52,485 nt of DNA from an uncultured Prevotella sp. (GCA_900315695.1 ONAE01000022.1:1-52485); one strand, 5' to 3'; positions 17,308 through 26,516 are shown, counted from the first letter of the stretch. Made by a program: numbers and translations. Notes: generated by a model from the letters alone, not told the origin.

Positions 17308-18435
17308 TTAAGAATTCATCCCCACAATCTTGGTCTTTGGCTGCTCTTTGTTGCGACGGTTCACAACGGTGACAACAGCCTGTGCCAGGTTGATGAAGGC
17401 AATGCCTGTGGCTGTCTCACTGCTCAGGGCGGCAGGTGTGCCAGCATCGCCATTGTCACAGATGCTCTGTACGAGCGGTATCTGTGCCAACAGGGGCACA
17501 TGCATCTCTTCTGCCAGTTGCTTGCAACCTTCTTTGCCGAAGATATAATAGCGGTTCTCGGGGAGTTCAGCGGGGGTAAACCATGACATATTCTCGATGA
17601 GTCCGAGGATGGGCACGTTCACCTTCTCGTTCCTGTACATGTCGATACCTTTTCGGGCATCGGCAAGTGCCACCTGCTGAGGTGTAGATACGATGACGGC
17701 ACCAGTGATAGGCAGTGTCTGGAGCAGCGTCAGATGGATATCGCTGGTACCAGGAGGGGTGTCGAGGATAAAATAATCGAGGTCACCCCAGTCGGCATCT
17801 GCAATGAGCTGTTTTAGGGCACTGGTAGCCATACCACCTCGCCAGAGCGTAGCAGTGGTGGGCGATACAAAGAAACCGATGGAGAGTAGCTTGACACCAT
17901 ACTGTTCGATGGGAACAATCAGGTCGCGCCCGTCTTTCTTGATGGCGTATGGACGTTCATCTTCCACATTGAACATCTTAGGCATCGAGGGGCCGAAGAT
18001 ATCCGTGTCGAGCAGTCCTACCTTATAGCCTAAGCGTGCCAGTGCGATGGCGAGGTTGGCAGAGACGGTGCTCTTGCCGACGCCACCCTTACCAGAGCTG
18101 ACGGCAATGATATTCTTAACACCTGGGAGCATCTGTCCGACCTCGGGACGGGGAGCTGTCTTGAACTCAGTATCTATCGTTACTTCGACATCATTTCCAC
18201 AGTGGTACTTAATAGCAGCCTCGGCAGCCTTGACGGTTGACTTGAGGAAAGGGTCTGTATCTCGCGGAAAGGTCAGTACCACCTTTACCTTCCAGGGGTC
18301 ACCGTCTTTTTGTGGCGCAGCCACCGACGGGGTGTCGGCCACCATCTCACTCTCAACAAGGTTTTTCTTCGTGCCGGCATACGTCACCGTTGCCAGCGCT
18401 TCCATAATCATTTTGGGATATAATACTTTCTCCAT
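17308..18435 (-). CDS. mrp: Mrp/ApbC-type P-loop ATPase (Fe-S cluster carrier)
   Basis: A 375-residue protein with an N-terminal MIP18/DUF59-like domain (~1-85) and a Mrp/NBP35 ATPase domain carrying the deviant Walker A, GKGGVGKSTVSANLA (around residue 110), and LLDTDIFGPSMPKM. The family carries iron-sulfur clusters to apoproteins. The usual CPxC cluster motif after ENMS is absent: the sequence reads ENMSWFTPAELPENRYYIFG. I recall this substitution in other Bacteroidetes, but cannot check it. It is last in the ilvE-trmB-mrp operon and ends at the shared terminator. Confidence 0.9.
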   Translation of the reverse strand: MEKVLYPKMIMEALATVTYAGTKKNLVESEMVADTPSVAAPQKDGDPWKVKVVLTFPRDTDPFLKSTVKAAEAAIKYHCGNDVEVTIDTEFKTAPRPEVGQMLPGVKNIIAVSSGKGGVGKSTVSANLAIALARLGYKVGLLDTDIFGPSMPKMFNVEDERPYAIKKDGRDLIVPIEQYGVKLLSIGFFVSPTTATLWRGGMATSALKQLIADADWGDLDYFILDTPPGTSDIHLTLLQTLPITGAVIVSTPQQVALADARKGIDMYRNEKVNVPILGLIENMSWFTPAELPENRYYIFGKEGCKQLAEEMHVPLLAQIPLVQSICDNGDAGTPAALSSETATGIAFINLAQAVVTVVNRRNKEQPKTKIVGMNS

Positions 18436-18437
18436 TT

Positions 18438-19208
18438 TTATTTCGCTTTGTCAAGGCTGCTGCGCTTCGAGCGGTGATAGGAGCGGTAGTCATCGAGTTC
18501 GATCTCTACATCAGGCTCCTCGAGTGCTCCTTCTCTTGGCAGTTGCCATTTCAGATATTTGATGTTCAGTCCACGGGCAATCCACATGCTCTCATAATAG
18601 GTCTGAATCGCCAGAATCTTCTTCGTGTCTTCATCGATGCGCTCATCGTGATAGAGGTCTTCTGTCCTGAAGATGACGGGCAACTGGTTCTTCTCCACCA
18701 TATAGGTCGTATAGGTGAAGAGGAAGTTGGAGTCGGTCTTCAGGTGAACGATGCCACCATCGACGAGGAACTTCCGATAGCGCACCATGAAGTAGGTAGA
18801 GGTCAGGCGCTTACGGGGGTTCTTCATCTGTGGGTCGCTGAAGGTGAGCCAGATCTCCTGTACCTCATCTTCTGCGAAGAAACGCTCAATGATCTCGATG
18901 TTTGTACGGAGGAACGCTACGTTCTTCAGTCCTTCGTTGAGGGCTTGGGTAGCCCCCGTCCACATGCGGGCACCTTTAATATCGACACCGATGAAGTTCA
19001 CTTCGGGGTAGAGCTTGGCGAGCTCCACCGTATATTCGCCCTTACCACAGCCCAGTTCGAGCACGATGGGGTTCTGATTGTGGAAGTACTGCTTGTGCCA
19101 ATGGCCCTTCATATCAAAAGGAACATGTTCCACTACCGAATAGGGGTACTGGAACACGTTCTCATAAGTCTCCATGTCGGCGAATTTCGCCAGCTTGCCT
19201 TTTCCCAT
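18438..19208 (-). CDS. trmB: tRNA (guanine-N7-)-methyltransferase
   Basis: A 256-residue class I methyltransferase that puts m7G at position 46 of tRNA. The SAM loop is [16 protein letters not shown], followed by [15 protein letters not shown]. The TrmB signature appears as [18 protein letters not shown], and TDSNFLFTY comes after it. The C-terminal tail is acidic, then basic. It lies between ilvE (1-nt overlap, TAATG) and mrp (2-nt gap), so it is cotranscribed with both. Confidence 0.92.
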   Translation of the reverse strand: MGKGKLAKFADMETYENVFQYPYSVVEHVPFDMKGHWHKQYFHNQNPIVLELGCGKGEYTVELAKLYPEVNFIGVDIKGARMWTGATQALNEGLKNVAFLRTNIEIIERFFAEDEVQEIWLTFSDPQMKNPRKRLTSTYFMVRYRKFLVDGGIVHLKTDSNFLFTYTTYMVEKNQLPVIFRTEDLYHDERIDEDTKKILAIQTYYESMWIARGLNIKYLKWQLPREGALEEPDVEIELDDYRSYHRSKRSSLDKAK

Positions 19209-20224
19209 TACTCAATCACCACTGTTGTCCAGCCGTGCTTGTCCTCAATCTCTCCATACTGGATGCCACGCAGGGTGTCGAAGAGCTTCTTTGACTGAGG
19301 TCCTGGCTTCTCACCGAATGAGTAGCGCTTGCCCGTGTCGAGGTCGTCGATATAAGAGATGGGCGAGATCACGGCAGCAGTACCGCAGGCACCAGCCTCC
19401 TCGAAGGTCTCGAGCTCCTCCTCAGGGATAGGACGGCGCTCCACCTTCATGCCCAGGTCCTCAGCCACCTGCATCAGGCTCTTGTTGGTGATAGAAGGCA
19501 GGATAGAGGTTGACTCCGGGGTGATGTAGGTGTTGTTCTTGATACCGAAGAAGTTGGCAGCACCACACTCGTCGATGTACTTCTTCTCCTTGGCGTCGAG
19601 ATAGAACTCGCAGGCATAGCCCTTCTCGTGAGCCAGGTTGTTGGCAAAGAGAGAGGCAGCATAGTTACCACCCACCTTATACTTACCAGTTCCAAGAGGA
19701 GCCGAACGGTCGTAGTCGCGAACAATCACGTAGGGATTGCTTGAGAACCCACCCTTGAAGTACGGACCTACTGGGGTGACGAAGATCAGGAAGCAGTATT
19801 CCTTGGCAGGGTGTACACCAACCTGAGCGCTGGTTCCGATGAGCAGCGGACGGATATACAGCGTAGCACCACTCTCGTAAGTGGGAATCCACTCCTGGTT
19901 GAGGCGGACCACTTTCTTCACCATCTCTGTAAACAGCTCTGTGCTTACCTCTGGCATCATGATGCCACGACAAGTTGACTGCAGGCGCTTGGCATTCTCG
20001 TCAACACGGAAGATGCGCACCTTGCCGTCAGGACAACGATACGCCTTCAGGCCTTCGAATGCCTCTTGACCATAATGCAGACAGGTGGCTGCCATGTGCA
20101 GATTCAGATACTCATCGGAGCAAACCTCGATTTCGCCCCATTTCCCGTCGCGATAGTAGCAACGTACATTGTAGTCGGTCTTCATGTAGCCAAATGAGAG
20201 GCTACCCCAATCTAAATTCTTCAT
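19208..20224 (-). CDS. ilvE: Branched-chain amino acid aminotransferase
   Basis: A 338-residue fold-type IV PLP enzyme that transaminates Leu, Ile and Val with 2-oxoglutarate. The PLP lysine lies in [15 protein letters not shown] around residue 180. Other family marks are [33 protein letters not shown] and the phosphate-binding [12 protein letters not shown] near the end. The length fits the long BCAT-II type. It is the first gene of the operon with trmB and mrp. Confidence 0.95.
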   Translation of the reverse strand: MKNLDWGSLSFGYMKTDYNVRCYYRDGKWGEIEVCSDEYLNLHMAATCLHYGQEAFEGLKAYRCPDGKVRIFRVDENAKRLQSTCRGIMMPEVSTELFTEMVKKVVRLNQEWIPTYESGATLYIRPLLIGTSAQVGVHPAKEYCFLIFVTPVGPYFKGGFSSNPYVIVRDYDRSAPLGTGKYKVGGNYAASLFANNLAHEKGYACEFYLDAKEKKYIDECGAANFFGIKNNTYITPESTSILPSITNKSLMQVAEDLGMKVERRPIPEEELETFEEAGACGTAAVISPISYIDDLDTGKRYSFGEKPGPQSKKLFDTLRGIQYGEIEDKHGWTTVVIE

Positions 20225-20260
20225 ATCGTTTCAATACTGTTAAAGTTTCAATTCTGGTTG

Positions 20261-20288
20261 CAAAAGTACACATTAAATAGTAAATATG
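20261..20288 (-). promoter_or_regulatory. Promoter of the ilvE operon
   Basis: On the minus strand the -7 box TACTTTTG is at 20261-20268. Twenty bases upstream of it stands GTTG instead of TTTG, so the -33 element is imperfect. ATG lies about 37 nt downstream. No leader-peptide attenuator was seen. Confidence 0.6.
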
Positions 20289-20340
20289 CAACAAAAAAGC
20301 GGATAAAAGTGATGAAATGACAGTTTTTGGGACGAATGAA

Positions 20341-20532
20341 TCAATCCTGGGCGAGGATTTTCTTGATTTCCTCGTCCGTTTTAGTCAATTTGTCCTTGCA
20401 GAGCTTGATTAACTTCTGCGCACGTTTCAGCTGTTCCGCCATCTGGTCGATGTCGAGTTCGTCGTTCTCCATCTTGCGCACAATAGCTTGGAGTTCGGCA
20501 AATGCTGCCTCGTATTTTAGTTCTTTTTCCAT
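20341..20532 (-). CDS. xseB: Exodeoxyribonuclease VII small subunit
   Basis: A 63-residue helical protein, MEKELKYEAAFAELQAI followed by KMENDELDIDQMAEQLKRAQ, the typical XseB pattern. Several copies bind one XseA to form exonuclease VII, which degrades single-stranded DNA into oligonucleotides. ATG 20532 is chosen because the longer frame (from 20556) runs into the repeat element upstream. It lies about 100 nt after xseA in the same direction. Confidence 0.9.
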   Translation of the reverse strand: MEKELKYEAAFAELQAIVRKMENDELDIDQMAEQLKRAQKLIKLCKDKLTKTDEEIKKILAQD

Positions 20533-20544
20533 ATGATTATTATT

Positions 20545-20627
20545 TATTCTTGTCATCTCGTTCTATTCTTGTCATCTCGAGCGTAGTCGAGAGATCTCTC
20601 CATGCGCCTTGCTTAGTCGAGATGACA
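20545..20627. repeat. REP-like palindromic repeat between xseA and xseB
   Basis: A 16-bp direct repeat, TATTCTTGTCATCTCG, occurs at 20545-20560 and 20564-20579. The second copy opens a palindromic unit: GTCATCTCGA (20571-20580) pairs with TCGAGATGAC (20617-20626), and AGAGATCTCT (20590-20599) is a palindrome inside. Sequences of the type GTCATCTCGAGCGTAGTCGAGA are known to me as dispersed intergenic repeats in Bacteroidetes. It could fold on mRNA between the two ExoVII genes. Confidence 0.7.
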
Positions 20628-20631
20628 TCTT

Positions 20632-21867
20632 TTATTTTACCTTTGAAATAATGGTTCCTTTTTCTAAACGGGTTTCTATCTCATCACCTTGATGCAGTTG
20701 TTGAGGGTCTCGTACAGCCTTGCCGTTGAAGAGGGTGATGCTATAGCCGCGCTTCAAGAGCAGCTGAGGGTCAAGGCTTTTGACTTTCTCTTCTAAGATT
20801 TCTAAACGATGATGCTCACTGATGAGTCGTCGCTCTATCAACATGGGAATCTTCTGTCTGATGGCGTCAAGACGGGCTTCCTGACGGGTCTTCACGATGG
20901 AGAAAAGACGGGGAATTGCTTCTGAGACAGTTGAGAGCTGGACTTGGAGCGTTGAGAGCTTCTGTTGAACAGAACGGGTGATGCTGTTTTGGCAATTGTT
21001 GATGGCATCAAGTACATGTTTCAGATGATCGATGAGCAGGGCTGCTGCAGCAGTCGGCGTTTTCACCCGCATGTGACTCACCATGTCGAGGATGCTCTCG
21101 TCGCGGTCATGGCCGATACCAGTGATAATAGGTAATGGGAAGTTGGCGACATTCTCTGCTAAGGCCAGTGTGTCGAAACCAGACATATCACTCGTGGCAC
21201 CTCCGCCTCGGATGATCACCACACAGTCGAAATCCTCGCAGACAGCATTGATGTGGTTGAGCGCCTGAATGATACTTTGCTCCACACCTTCACCCTGCAT
21301 CGTTGCAGGGAAAAGCCATGTCTGGAACTGAAGCCCATAGGGGTTGTCCGAGAGTTGGTTGCAGAAGTCGCCATAGCCTGCTGCCGTCTCGCTGGAGATC
21401 ACGGCAATGCGCTGACAGAAGAGTGGGAGCGACAGCTCCTTCTGGAGATCGAACACTCCCTCTTCCTTCAACTGGCGGATAATCTCCTGACGTTTGCGGG
21501 CCATGTCACCTAAAGTGTAGGTCGGGTCGATATCCGTGACGATCCAGGAGAAACCGAAGGCCTCATGAAACTGGGGATAGACCTTCAGTAGCACTTTCAT
21601 GCCTGCAACCAGACGTTGCCCGGTGGTACGTTCGAAGTAGGGGCGCACAAGCGTCCATTTGGATGACCAGCATTTGGCTGGGGCTTTGGCGATGGGCGTA
21701 GCGGTCTTTTCGTCTTTCTCAATCAGTTCCATATAACAATGGCCCTTTGACTCGCGACATTCCGACAACTCAGCCTCTACCCAATATTCATGGGGCATCT
21801 CGCACTCAATCGTCTCTCTTACCAGTCTATTGAGCTCGAATAAGGTCAGTCTCTCCTCACTTTTCAC
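20632..21867 (-). CDS. xseA: Exodeoxyribonuclease VII large subunit
   Basis: A 411-residue catalytic subunit: N-terminal OB-fold (LFELNRLVRETIECEMPHEYWVEAELSE), then the XseA core with AVISSETAAGYGDFCNQL, VVIIRGGGATSDMSGFDT and ITGIGHDRDESILDMVSHMRVKTPTAAA, a long coiled coil (~270-360) and the C-terminal LKRGYSITLFNGKAVR motif. It degrades single-stranded DNA from both ends with XseB. It starts with GTG and overlaps the subtilase stop by 11 nt, so it is coupled to that gene. Confidence 0.94.
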   Translation of the reverse strand: MKSEERLTLFELNRLVRETIECEMPHEYWVEAELSECRESKGHCYMELIEKDEKTATPIAKAPAKCWSSKWTLVRPYFERTTGQRLVAGMKVLLKVYPQFHEAFGFSWIVTDIDPTYTLGDMARKRQEIIRQLKEEGVFDLQKELSLPLFCQRIAVISSETAAGYGDFCNQLSDNPYGLQFQTWLFPATMQGEGVEQSIIQALNHINAVCEDFDCVVIIRGGGATSDMSGFDTLALAENVANFPLPIITGIGHDRDESILDMVSHMRVKTPTAAAALLIDHLKHVLDAINNCQNSITRSVQQKLSTLQVQLSTVSEAIPRLFSIVKTRQEARLDAIRQKIPMLIERRLISEHHRLEILEEKVKSLDPQLLLKRGYSITLFNGKAVRDPQQLHQGDEIETRLEKGTIISKVK

Positions 21868-23314
21868 GATCCAGTCTTCCTATCATATAAGCCCGCCAGA
21901 AGTTTGGCATGCCATAACCATAGATATTATCAGGCTTCTCATACCCGTTGCTGGTCTGGCGTACCAGTCTGATGATCTCTAATGCCGTCTTTTGCGGGAA
22001 TGCCTGCCACAGACAGGCTACGAGTCCTGCCACGATGGGAGCAGAGAACGAGGTGCCCATGTCTCTGACGATAGTGCCTCTGCCCGAGAACAGTGCCGTC
22101 GGACTGCCCAGGGCCATCACATCAGGCTTCACGCGTCCGTCTTGTGTAGGTCCCACGCCACTGAATGGTGCGTTTTTCCTTTCTGTGTTCAAGGCGCCCA
22201 CAGTCAGTATGTCATCAGCATCGGCAGGGAAGGTAATTTTCTTCCAGGGACCCATGCCAGAGTTACCGGCGGAGTTTACGAGGATGATCCCTTTCTTGGC
22301 CAGCATCGAGGCGGTATGTGAGATCAGGGCCGTATGGCCGTCGAGGTCATGCTGATGATAGTAGTTGGGCAGGCTGTCGTACTCGTTATAGCCCAGGCTG
22401 GAACTGATGATATCCACCCCTGCAGAGTCGGCAAACTCGGCGGCCATCGCCCAATAATCCTCTTCCACAGGCTGTTCCGTCTGCTGGTCTTCGCAGCGCA
22501 ACAGCCAGTAGCGGGCTTCTGGGGCTGTACCTACCAGCACTTCCGGCTCGTTGGCAGCCATCGCTGAAAGCACCTTCGTGCCATGATCCGTCTCTTGGTA
22601 GAAGAATTTGCTTTGCGGATACACGAAATCTTTGGTGCCGATGATGTTGGCATGCTGGATAGCAGGAATCACGTTGCAGTTCTGGAAGCCGCCGTCGAGT
22701 ACGGCAATGGTCATCCCCTTGCCTTTGTGTCCGATATTGTGAAGGCGCTGTCCGAGCAACATCTCTATCTGCTCCTTGCCGTTGCCGTAGGGCTCAGCCT
22801 TCACACTGTCCCACGGGTTGAAGGTGTTGTGAGCCTTCGTCTGTATCAGGCGTGAGATACTGTCAGGCGAGATCCACACCTTCTCTGCCTTCCTCACGCA
22901 GTCGAGGGCTGCCAGCCTACGGAATAAGGTGGTGTCGTTAGAGCGCACCAGTATCGTGTTGTTCCATCTGCTGGTGCCGATGATGGTGAATTCAGACGAC
23001 TTATTCGCTTTAATGATGTCGCCAGAGGTTTTCTCAAACAGTTTCAGGTATTTGCTGCTGACGGGCAGGTCGGTAGAGTCGAGGGGCAGTCCCTGACGCT
23101 TGCGCCGCTCAATTGCCTTGCGACTGAGCCAGTGACTGGGGTGCTCGATGCTGTAGGGCGAGCCTTGTTTGTCTTTCAAGGTATAACGCCAGATAAAGAA
23201 CTTCCCACCAGGATACTTGATCTTCTGACTCGTAAGGGCCATTGCTGATGGCAGCATAGTCAACGAGAGCAAGAGGCATGCGATGAGCCAATATAAGTAT
23301 CTGTTATGATTCAT
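21857..23314 (-). CDS. Secreted subtilisin-like serine protease (S8)
   Basis: A 485-residue exported protease: signal peptide (MNHNRYLYWLIACLLLSLTMLPSAMA written here in parts: YWLIACLLLSLTM), a pro-region (~25-165), then the catalytic triad Asp in TIAVLDGGFQ, His in DHGTKVLSAMA and Ser in GTSFSAPIVAG, plus the oxyanion Asn in NSAGNSG. It acts in the periplasm or outside the cell; some Bacteroidetes relatives degrade host or food protein, but the target here is unknown. The frame extends to 23452, but ATG 23314 fits the signal peptide and promoter. It is cotranscribed with xseA. Confidence 0.9.
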   Translation of the reverse strand: MNHNRYLYWLIACLLLSLTMLPSAMALTSQKIKYPGGKFFIWRYTLKDKQGSPYSIEHPSHWLSRKAIERRKRQGLPLDSTDLPVSSKYLKLFEKTSGDIIKANKSSEFTIIGTSRWNNTILVRSNDTTLFRRLAALDCVRKAEKVWISPDSISRLIQTKAHNTFNPWDSVKAEPYGNGKEQIEMLLGQRLHNIGHKGKGMTIAVLDGGFQNCNVIPAIQHANIIGTKDFVYPQSKFFYQETDHGTKVLSAMAANEPEVLVGTAPEARYWLLRCEDQQTEQPVEEDYWAMAAEFADSAGVDIISSSLGYNEYDSLPNYYHQHDLDGHTALISHTASMLAKKGIILVNSAGNSGMGPWKKITFPADADDILTVGALNTERKNAPFSGVGPTQDGRVKPDVMALGSPTALFSGRGTIVRDMGTSFSAPIVAGLVACLWQAFPQKTALEIIRLVRQTSNGYEKPDNIYGYGMPNFWRAYMIGRLDREK

Positions 23315-23319
23315 AGGTG

Positions 23320-23351
23320 CAAAGGTAGCAAAAATAATCATGTAAACCAAA
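23320..23351 (-). promoter_or_regulatory. Promoter of the subtilase-xseA-xseB operon
   Basis: On the minus strand TTTG (23348-23351), 20 nt, TACCTTTG (23320-23327). Only five bases separate the box from ATG 23314, so the mRNA should have almost no leader. Confidence 0.75.
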
Positions 23352-23377
23352 CCTTTCACGAAAAATCTTGGATTATA

Positions 23378-23409
23378 TTTGCTTATATCATTTTTTATGT
23401 TTACCTTTG
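23378..23409 (+). promoter_or_regulatory. Promoter of the capsule locus
   Basis: TTTG (23378-23381), 20 nt, TACCTTTG (23402-23409). The leader before upxY would be about 50 nt and holds a weak inverted repeat, ATGAC...GTCAT. No long inverted repeats flank it, so there is no sign of the invertible promoters known from B. fragilis capsule loci. Confidence 0.8.
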
Positions 23410-23463
23410 CTGCGAAATCTCGTGATGACCACGCCGATTCATGGGATGTCATAAAATTCCGAT

Positions 23464-24126
23464 ATGAACGCGTTGAATAATGCTAGTATCTTGGAACCAA
23501 CTTGTAAGGGATTTACATCCTTTTCCTTCCCCGAAGCGAAAAGCTCACAAACAGGGGCGTCGGTAAACTATGCGCCGTCGCCAGATAAGAATTGGTACGT
23601 TCTTCGCACCCTCTATGGCCATGCCCAGCAGGTGGCAGACATGGTGGTTGATAAAGGCGATTATGCCTATCTGGCCATGATCTGGAAAGATGAGTGGCGT
23701 GAAGGCAAGCGGCATCGTGTGCTGCGCCCGCTCATGAATCTGCTTTTCGCTTATGTCACGAAGCAACAGGCCGAGTACTATGTCAAGGAATCGGCGGAGT
23801 CGCGCTTCACCACCTATTATTATGATCACTTCCACATCGACGCCACAGGCTTCAATCCGCCGCTGACGGTCTCCTCCAAATCCATGGAACTGCTCATCCG
23901 CACCACCGCCATCCGTGATCCCCATGTGATGGAGGTCGATATGCAGAAGTGCCGTTTCGTGTCCGACGATTTGGTGCGTGTCACCTACGGCCCCTTCGAA
24001 GGTGTCGAAGGCCGAGTCGCCCGCATTCACCGCCAGACCTGTGTCGTCGTCTATATCGAGGGCCTCCAAACCGGCCTCACCACCGCCTATATCCCACCTT
24101 ATTATTTAGAGAAAGTAAATAAGTAA
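23464..24126 (+). CDS. UpxY-family transcription antiterminator (NusG-like)
   Basis: A 220-residue protein with a NusG N-terminal domain (DKNWYVLRTLYGHAQQVADMV near residue 40) and a KOW-like C-terminal part (DDLVRVTYGPFEGVEGRVARIHRQ). UpxY proteins are encoded first in Bacteroides capsule operons and let RNA polymerase read through the leader and the long operon. Its place at the head of this locus supports the same role. No UpxZ-type inhibitor gene follows, unlike the B. fragilis arrangement. Confidence 0.88.
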   Translation: MNALNNASILEPTCKGFTSFSFPEAKSSQTGASVNYAPSPDKNWYVLRTLYGHAQQVADMVVDKGDYAYLAMIWKDEWREGKRHRVLRPLMNLLFAYVTKQQAEYYVKESAESRFTTYYYDHFHIDATGFNPPLTVSSKSMELLIRTTAIRDPHVMEVDMQKCRFVSDDLVRVTYGPFEGVEGRVARIHRQTCVVVYIEGLQTGLTTAYIPPYYLEKVNK

Positions 24127-24162
24127 CATTATCGCCAAAACATTTGGAATTTATTTAACAAT

Positions 24163-24687
24163 ATGAGAAAAAGAATTTTATTGCTCTTATGTTCTTTTGC
24201 ACTGCTCAATGGTAGCTTTGCTCAGAAGTTAAGCGATCAGCAGGTCATTCAGATGGCAGTTAAAGAGAAACAAGCCGGTGCTTCTGAAACAGAGATTGCC
24301 ACTCGTCTGATGCAAAAGGGGGCCACGATGGATCAGATTCAGCGCATCCGTTCCCAGTATGCCCAGCAGATCACGAAGCGCGGTCTTGATGATACGGTTG
24401 ACAATGCCATTGGTAACGCTCAGGCCCGTATGCGTACGAATAATGAGCCTAACGACAATGCCATCACAGCAAGCGGCGGTGCTGAGGCTCCTCGGTATGT
24501 GCCTGAAGCGATGTCTCCCTCTGGCAAGCGCGTCTTTGGTCGCAGAACTACGTCCTCGGTCCTGGCGATCAGCTCGTCATCGATGTCTATGGCGATACCC
24601 AGAAGAGCGAGCAGCTTACGGTCTCTCCTGACGGTGATGTCACGGTGCCCGAATATGGTCCTATCCATGTGGCAGGCCTTTCTGTAG
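24163..24687 (+). pseudogene. 5' part of a frameshifted polysaccharide export gene
   Basis: This frame gives a signal peptide (MRKRILLLLCSFALLNGSFA) and the usual N-terminal region of a Bacteroidetes Wza-like protein up to SPSGKRVFGR (~residue 127). It then turns into unrelated sequence and stops. The family continues in another frame from about 24545 (QNYVLGPGDQLVIDVYG). Relatives I recall have about 20 residues between VFGR and the NYVLGPGD motif, which suggests an out-of-frame deletion here; the frame change requires a net loss of 3n+1 bases. A sequencing or assembly error is the alternative. See the next entry for the remaining part. Confidence 0.75.
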
Positions 24688-26516
24688 CGAGTGCGCAGAA
24701 GCGTGTGCGCAGTCGCCTTGGCAGCTATTACCAGAGTTCGGACATCAAGGTCACCGTCGGTCAGACCCGCTCCATCATGGTCAATGTCATGGGTGAGGTT
24801 CGCACCCCCGGTACCTATACGTTGAGTGCCTTTGCCACCGTGTTCCACGCCCTTTATATGGCTGGTGGCATCAGCAATTTGGGTACCCTTCGAAATATCA
24901 AGGTTTTCCGTCAGGGTAGGCAGATATCCTCTGTCGATGTCTATGAGTTCATCCTCAACGGTCGTCTGGCAGGCAATGTACGTCTGCAGGAGAACGATGT
25001 CATCCAGGTAGGTCCTTACGAGAGCATTGTGGAAATTGATGGTAGTGTGAAGCGCCCGATGGCCTATGAGCTCCGTAAGAACGAGAGTCTGGCCACCCTG
25101 TTGAAATATGCTGGTGGATATACCAACAATGCTTATAAGAAGTCCATGCGCGTGGTTCGAAACAACGGACGTATGAAGTCTGTCTTCAATGTAGAGGAGT
25201 TTGAAATGAACGCCTTCAAGATGACTGATGGCGATGTGGTGACCGTAGATCGGATCCTCGACCGTTTCGAGAATATGGTAGAGGTCAAGGGTGCGGTCTT
25301 CCGTCCGGGTATGTATAACCTGGGCGACAAGGTCAATTCCATCCGCTCCCTGATTGAGACGGCTGATGGCCTCACCGAGGAGGCGATGGTGTCTCGTGCC
25401 GTCTTGCGCCGCATGAAACCCAACCGCACGCAGGAGGTCATCTCCATCGATCTGAAGGGTATCCTCGATGGCACAGCGGCAGATGTCCCCTTGGAGAACG
25501 AAGATATCCTCTTCATCCCCACGCAGGCAGAACATCAGAACCTGCACACCCTGACCATCAGTGGTGAGGTCATCTTCCCGGGCACTTATGAGTATGCTGA
25601 CAATATGACCATTGAGGATCTGATCCTTCAGGCTGGTGGCTTGACGGATAATGCCTCAACGGTGAAGGTCGATGTCTCTCGTCGTATCATCGATCCGGAG
25701 GCTACCACCTCCACGATGGAAGTTGCCCAGACCTTTACGTTCTCCATCAATCCCAACTTTGAGGTGGAGGGTAATAGAAGTTTCACGCTCCAGCCTTATG
25801 ATGCTGTGTCAGTACGCCGTAGCCCTGTCTCAGCCGTACCGTTCACGGCCCATGTGGGAGGTGAGATTGCCTTTGCCGGCAGCTATACGCTGGAGCAGAA
25901 GAACCAGCGCCTCTCTGATCTGGTGAAGGCGGCTGGTGGCACCATCCCTGGTGCTTATGTGCGTGGTGCCCGCCTCATTCGTACCATGACGGCTGATGAG
26001 CGTGCCCGTATGCAGGAGGTCATTGAGATGGCGCGTCAGAGTGCGGCCATCAGTTCCAAGGACTCGATAGCCCTGGATCAGCTGGCGCTCTCCACCACCT
26101 ATTCTGTGGGTATCCACCTCGATGAAGCTCTGGCTAATCCTGGCTGTGACGAGGATGTTGAGTTGCAGGATGGCGACCGCCTGATTATTCCCCGTTTCAA
26201 TCACACGGTGAAGATCTCTGGTGATGTCCTGAAGCCCAACACGGTGGCCCTGAAGGACCATAAGGACTATAAATATTATGTGGAGCAGGCTGGTGGTTAT
26301 GGCAAGCGCGCCCGTAAAAGCCACACCTTTATTATTTATCAGAACGGTACGATTGCCAAGGCCTCTAAAGGTAAGATTGAACCAGGTTGTGAGGTTGTTG
26401 TGCCTACCAAGGGACCCAAAGACGCGACTGCTATCCAACAATGGATTGGTATGAGCACTAGCCTGGCTTCCCTCGCCACGATGTTCATTTCCGTTGCTAA
26501 TTTGATTAAAAAGTGA
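24645..26516 (+). CDS. Polysaccharide export protein (Wza-like, SLBB repeats), 3' part
   Basis: A 623-residue frame; homology begins about 100 nt earlier without a start codon (QNYVLGPGDQLVIDVYGD), so the gene is the continuation of the frameshifted 5' part. It contains the end of the Poly_export domain (PEYGPIHVAGLSVASAQKRVRS) and several SLBB units (VMGEVRTPGTYTLSAFATV, VEVKGAVFRPGMYNLGD, LTISGEVIFPGTYEYAD, AHVGGEIAFAGSYTLEQ, VKISGDVLKPNTVAL), closed by a C-terminal hydrophobic helix. The family forms the outer-membrane/periplasmic channel for capsule export. As it stands this product would lack a signal peptide. It is followed after 6 nt by wzz. Confidence 0.82.
   Translation: MPEYGPIHVAGLSVASAQKRVRSRLGSYYQSSDIKVTVGQTRSIMVNVMGEVRTPGTYTLSAFATVFHALYMAGGISNLGTLRNIKVFRQGRQISSVDVYEFILNGRLAGNVRLQENDVIQVGPYESIVEIDGSVKRPMAYELRKNESLATLLKYAGGYTNNAYKKSMRVVRNNGRMKSVFNVEEFEMNAFKMTDGDVVTVDRILDRFENMVEVKGAVFRPGMYNLGDKVNSIRSLIETADGLTEEAMVSRAVLRRMKPNRTQEVISIDLKGILDGTAADVPLENEDILFIPTQAEHQNLHTLTISGEVIFPGTYEYADNMTIEDLILQAGGLTDNASTVKVDVSRRIIDPEATTSTMEVAQTFTFSINPNFEVEGNRSFTLQPYDAVSVRRSPVSAVPFTAHVGGEIAFAGSYTLEQKNQRLSDLVKAAGGTIPGAYVRGARLIRTMTADERARMQEVIEMARQSAAISSKDSIALDQLALSTTYSVGIHLDEALANPGCDEDVELQDGDRLIIPRFNHTVKISGDVLKPNTVALKDHKDYKYYVEQAGGYGKRARKSHTFIIYQNGTIAKASKGKIEPGCEVVVPTKGPKDATAIQQWIGMSTSLASLATMFISVANLIKK

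Noticed and set aside
18474-19298. Long plus-strand frame opposite trmB (and similar antisense frames at 24420-25547 and 25830-26630)
   Set aside because: They lie opposite clearly conserved genes and show no domain of their own; shadows of codon usage.
23315-23463. Invertible promoter between subtilase and upxY
   Set aside because: The only mirrored sequence is GCAAAGGTA/TACCTTTGC, which is just the two divergent promoter boxes; no longer arms flank the region.
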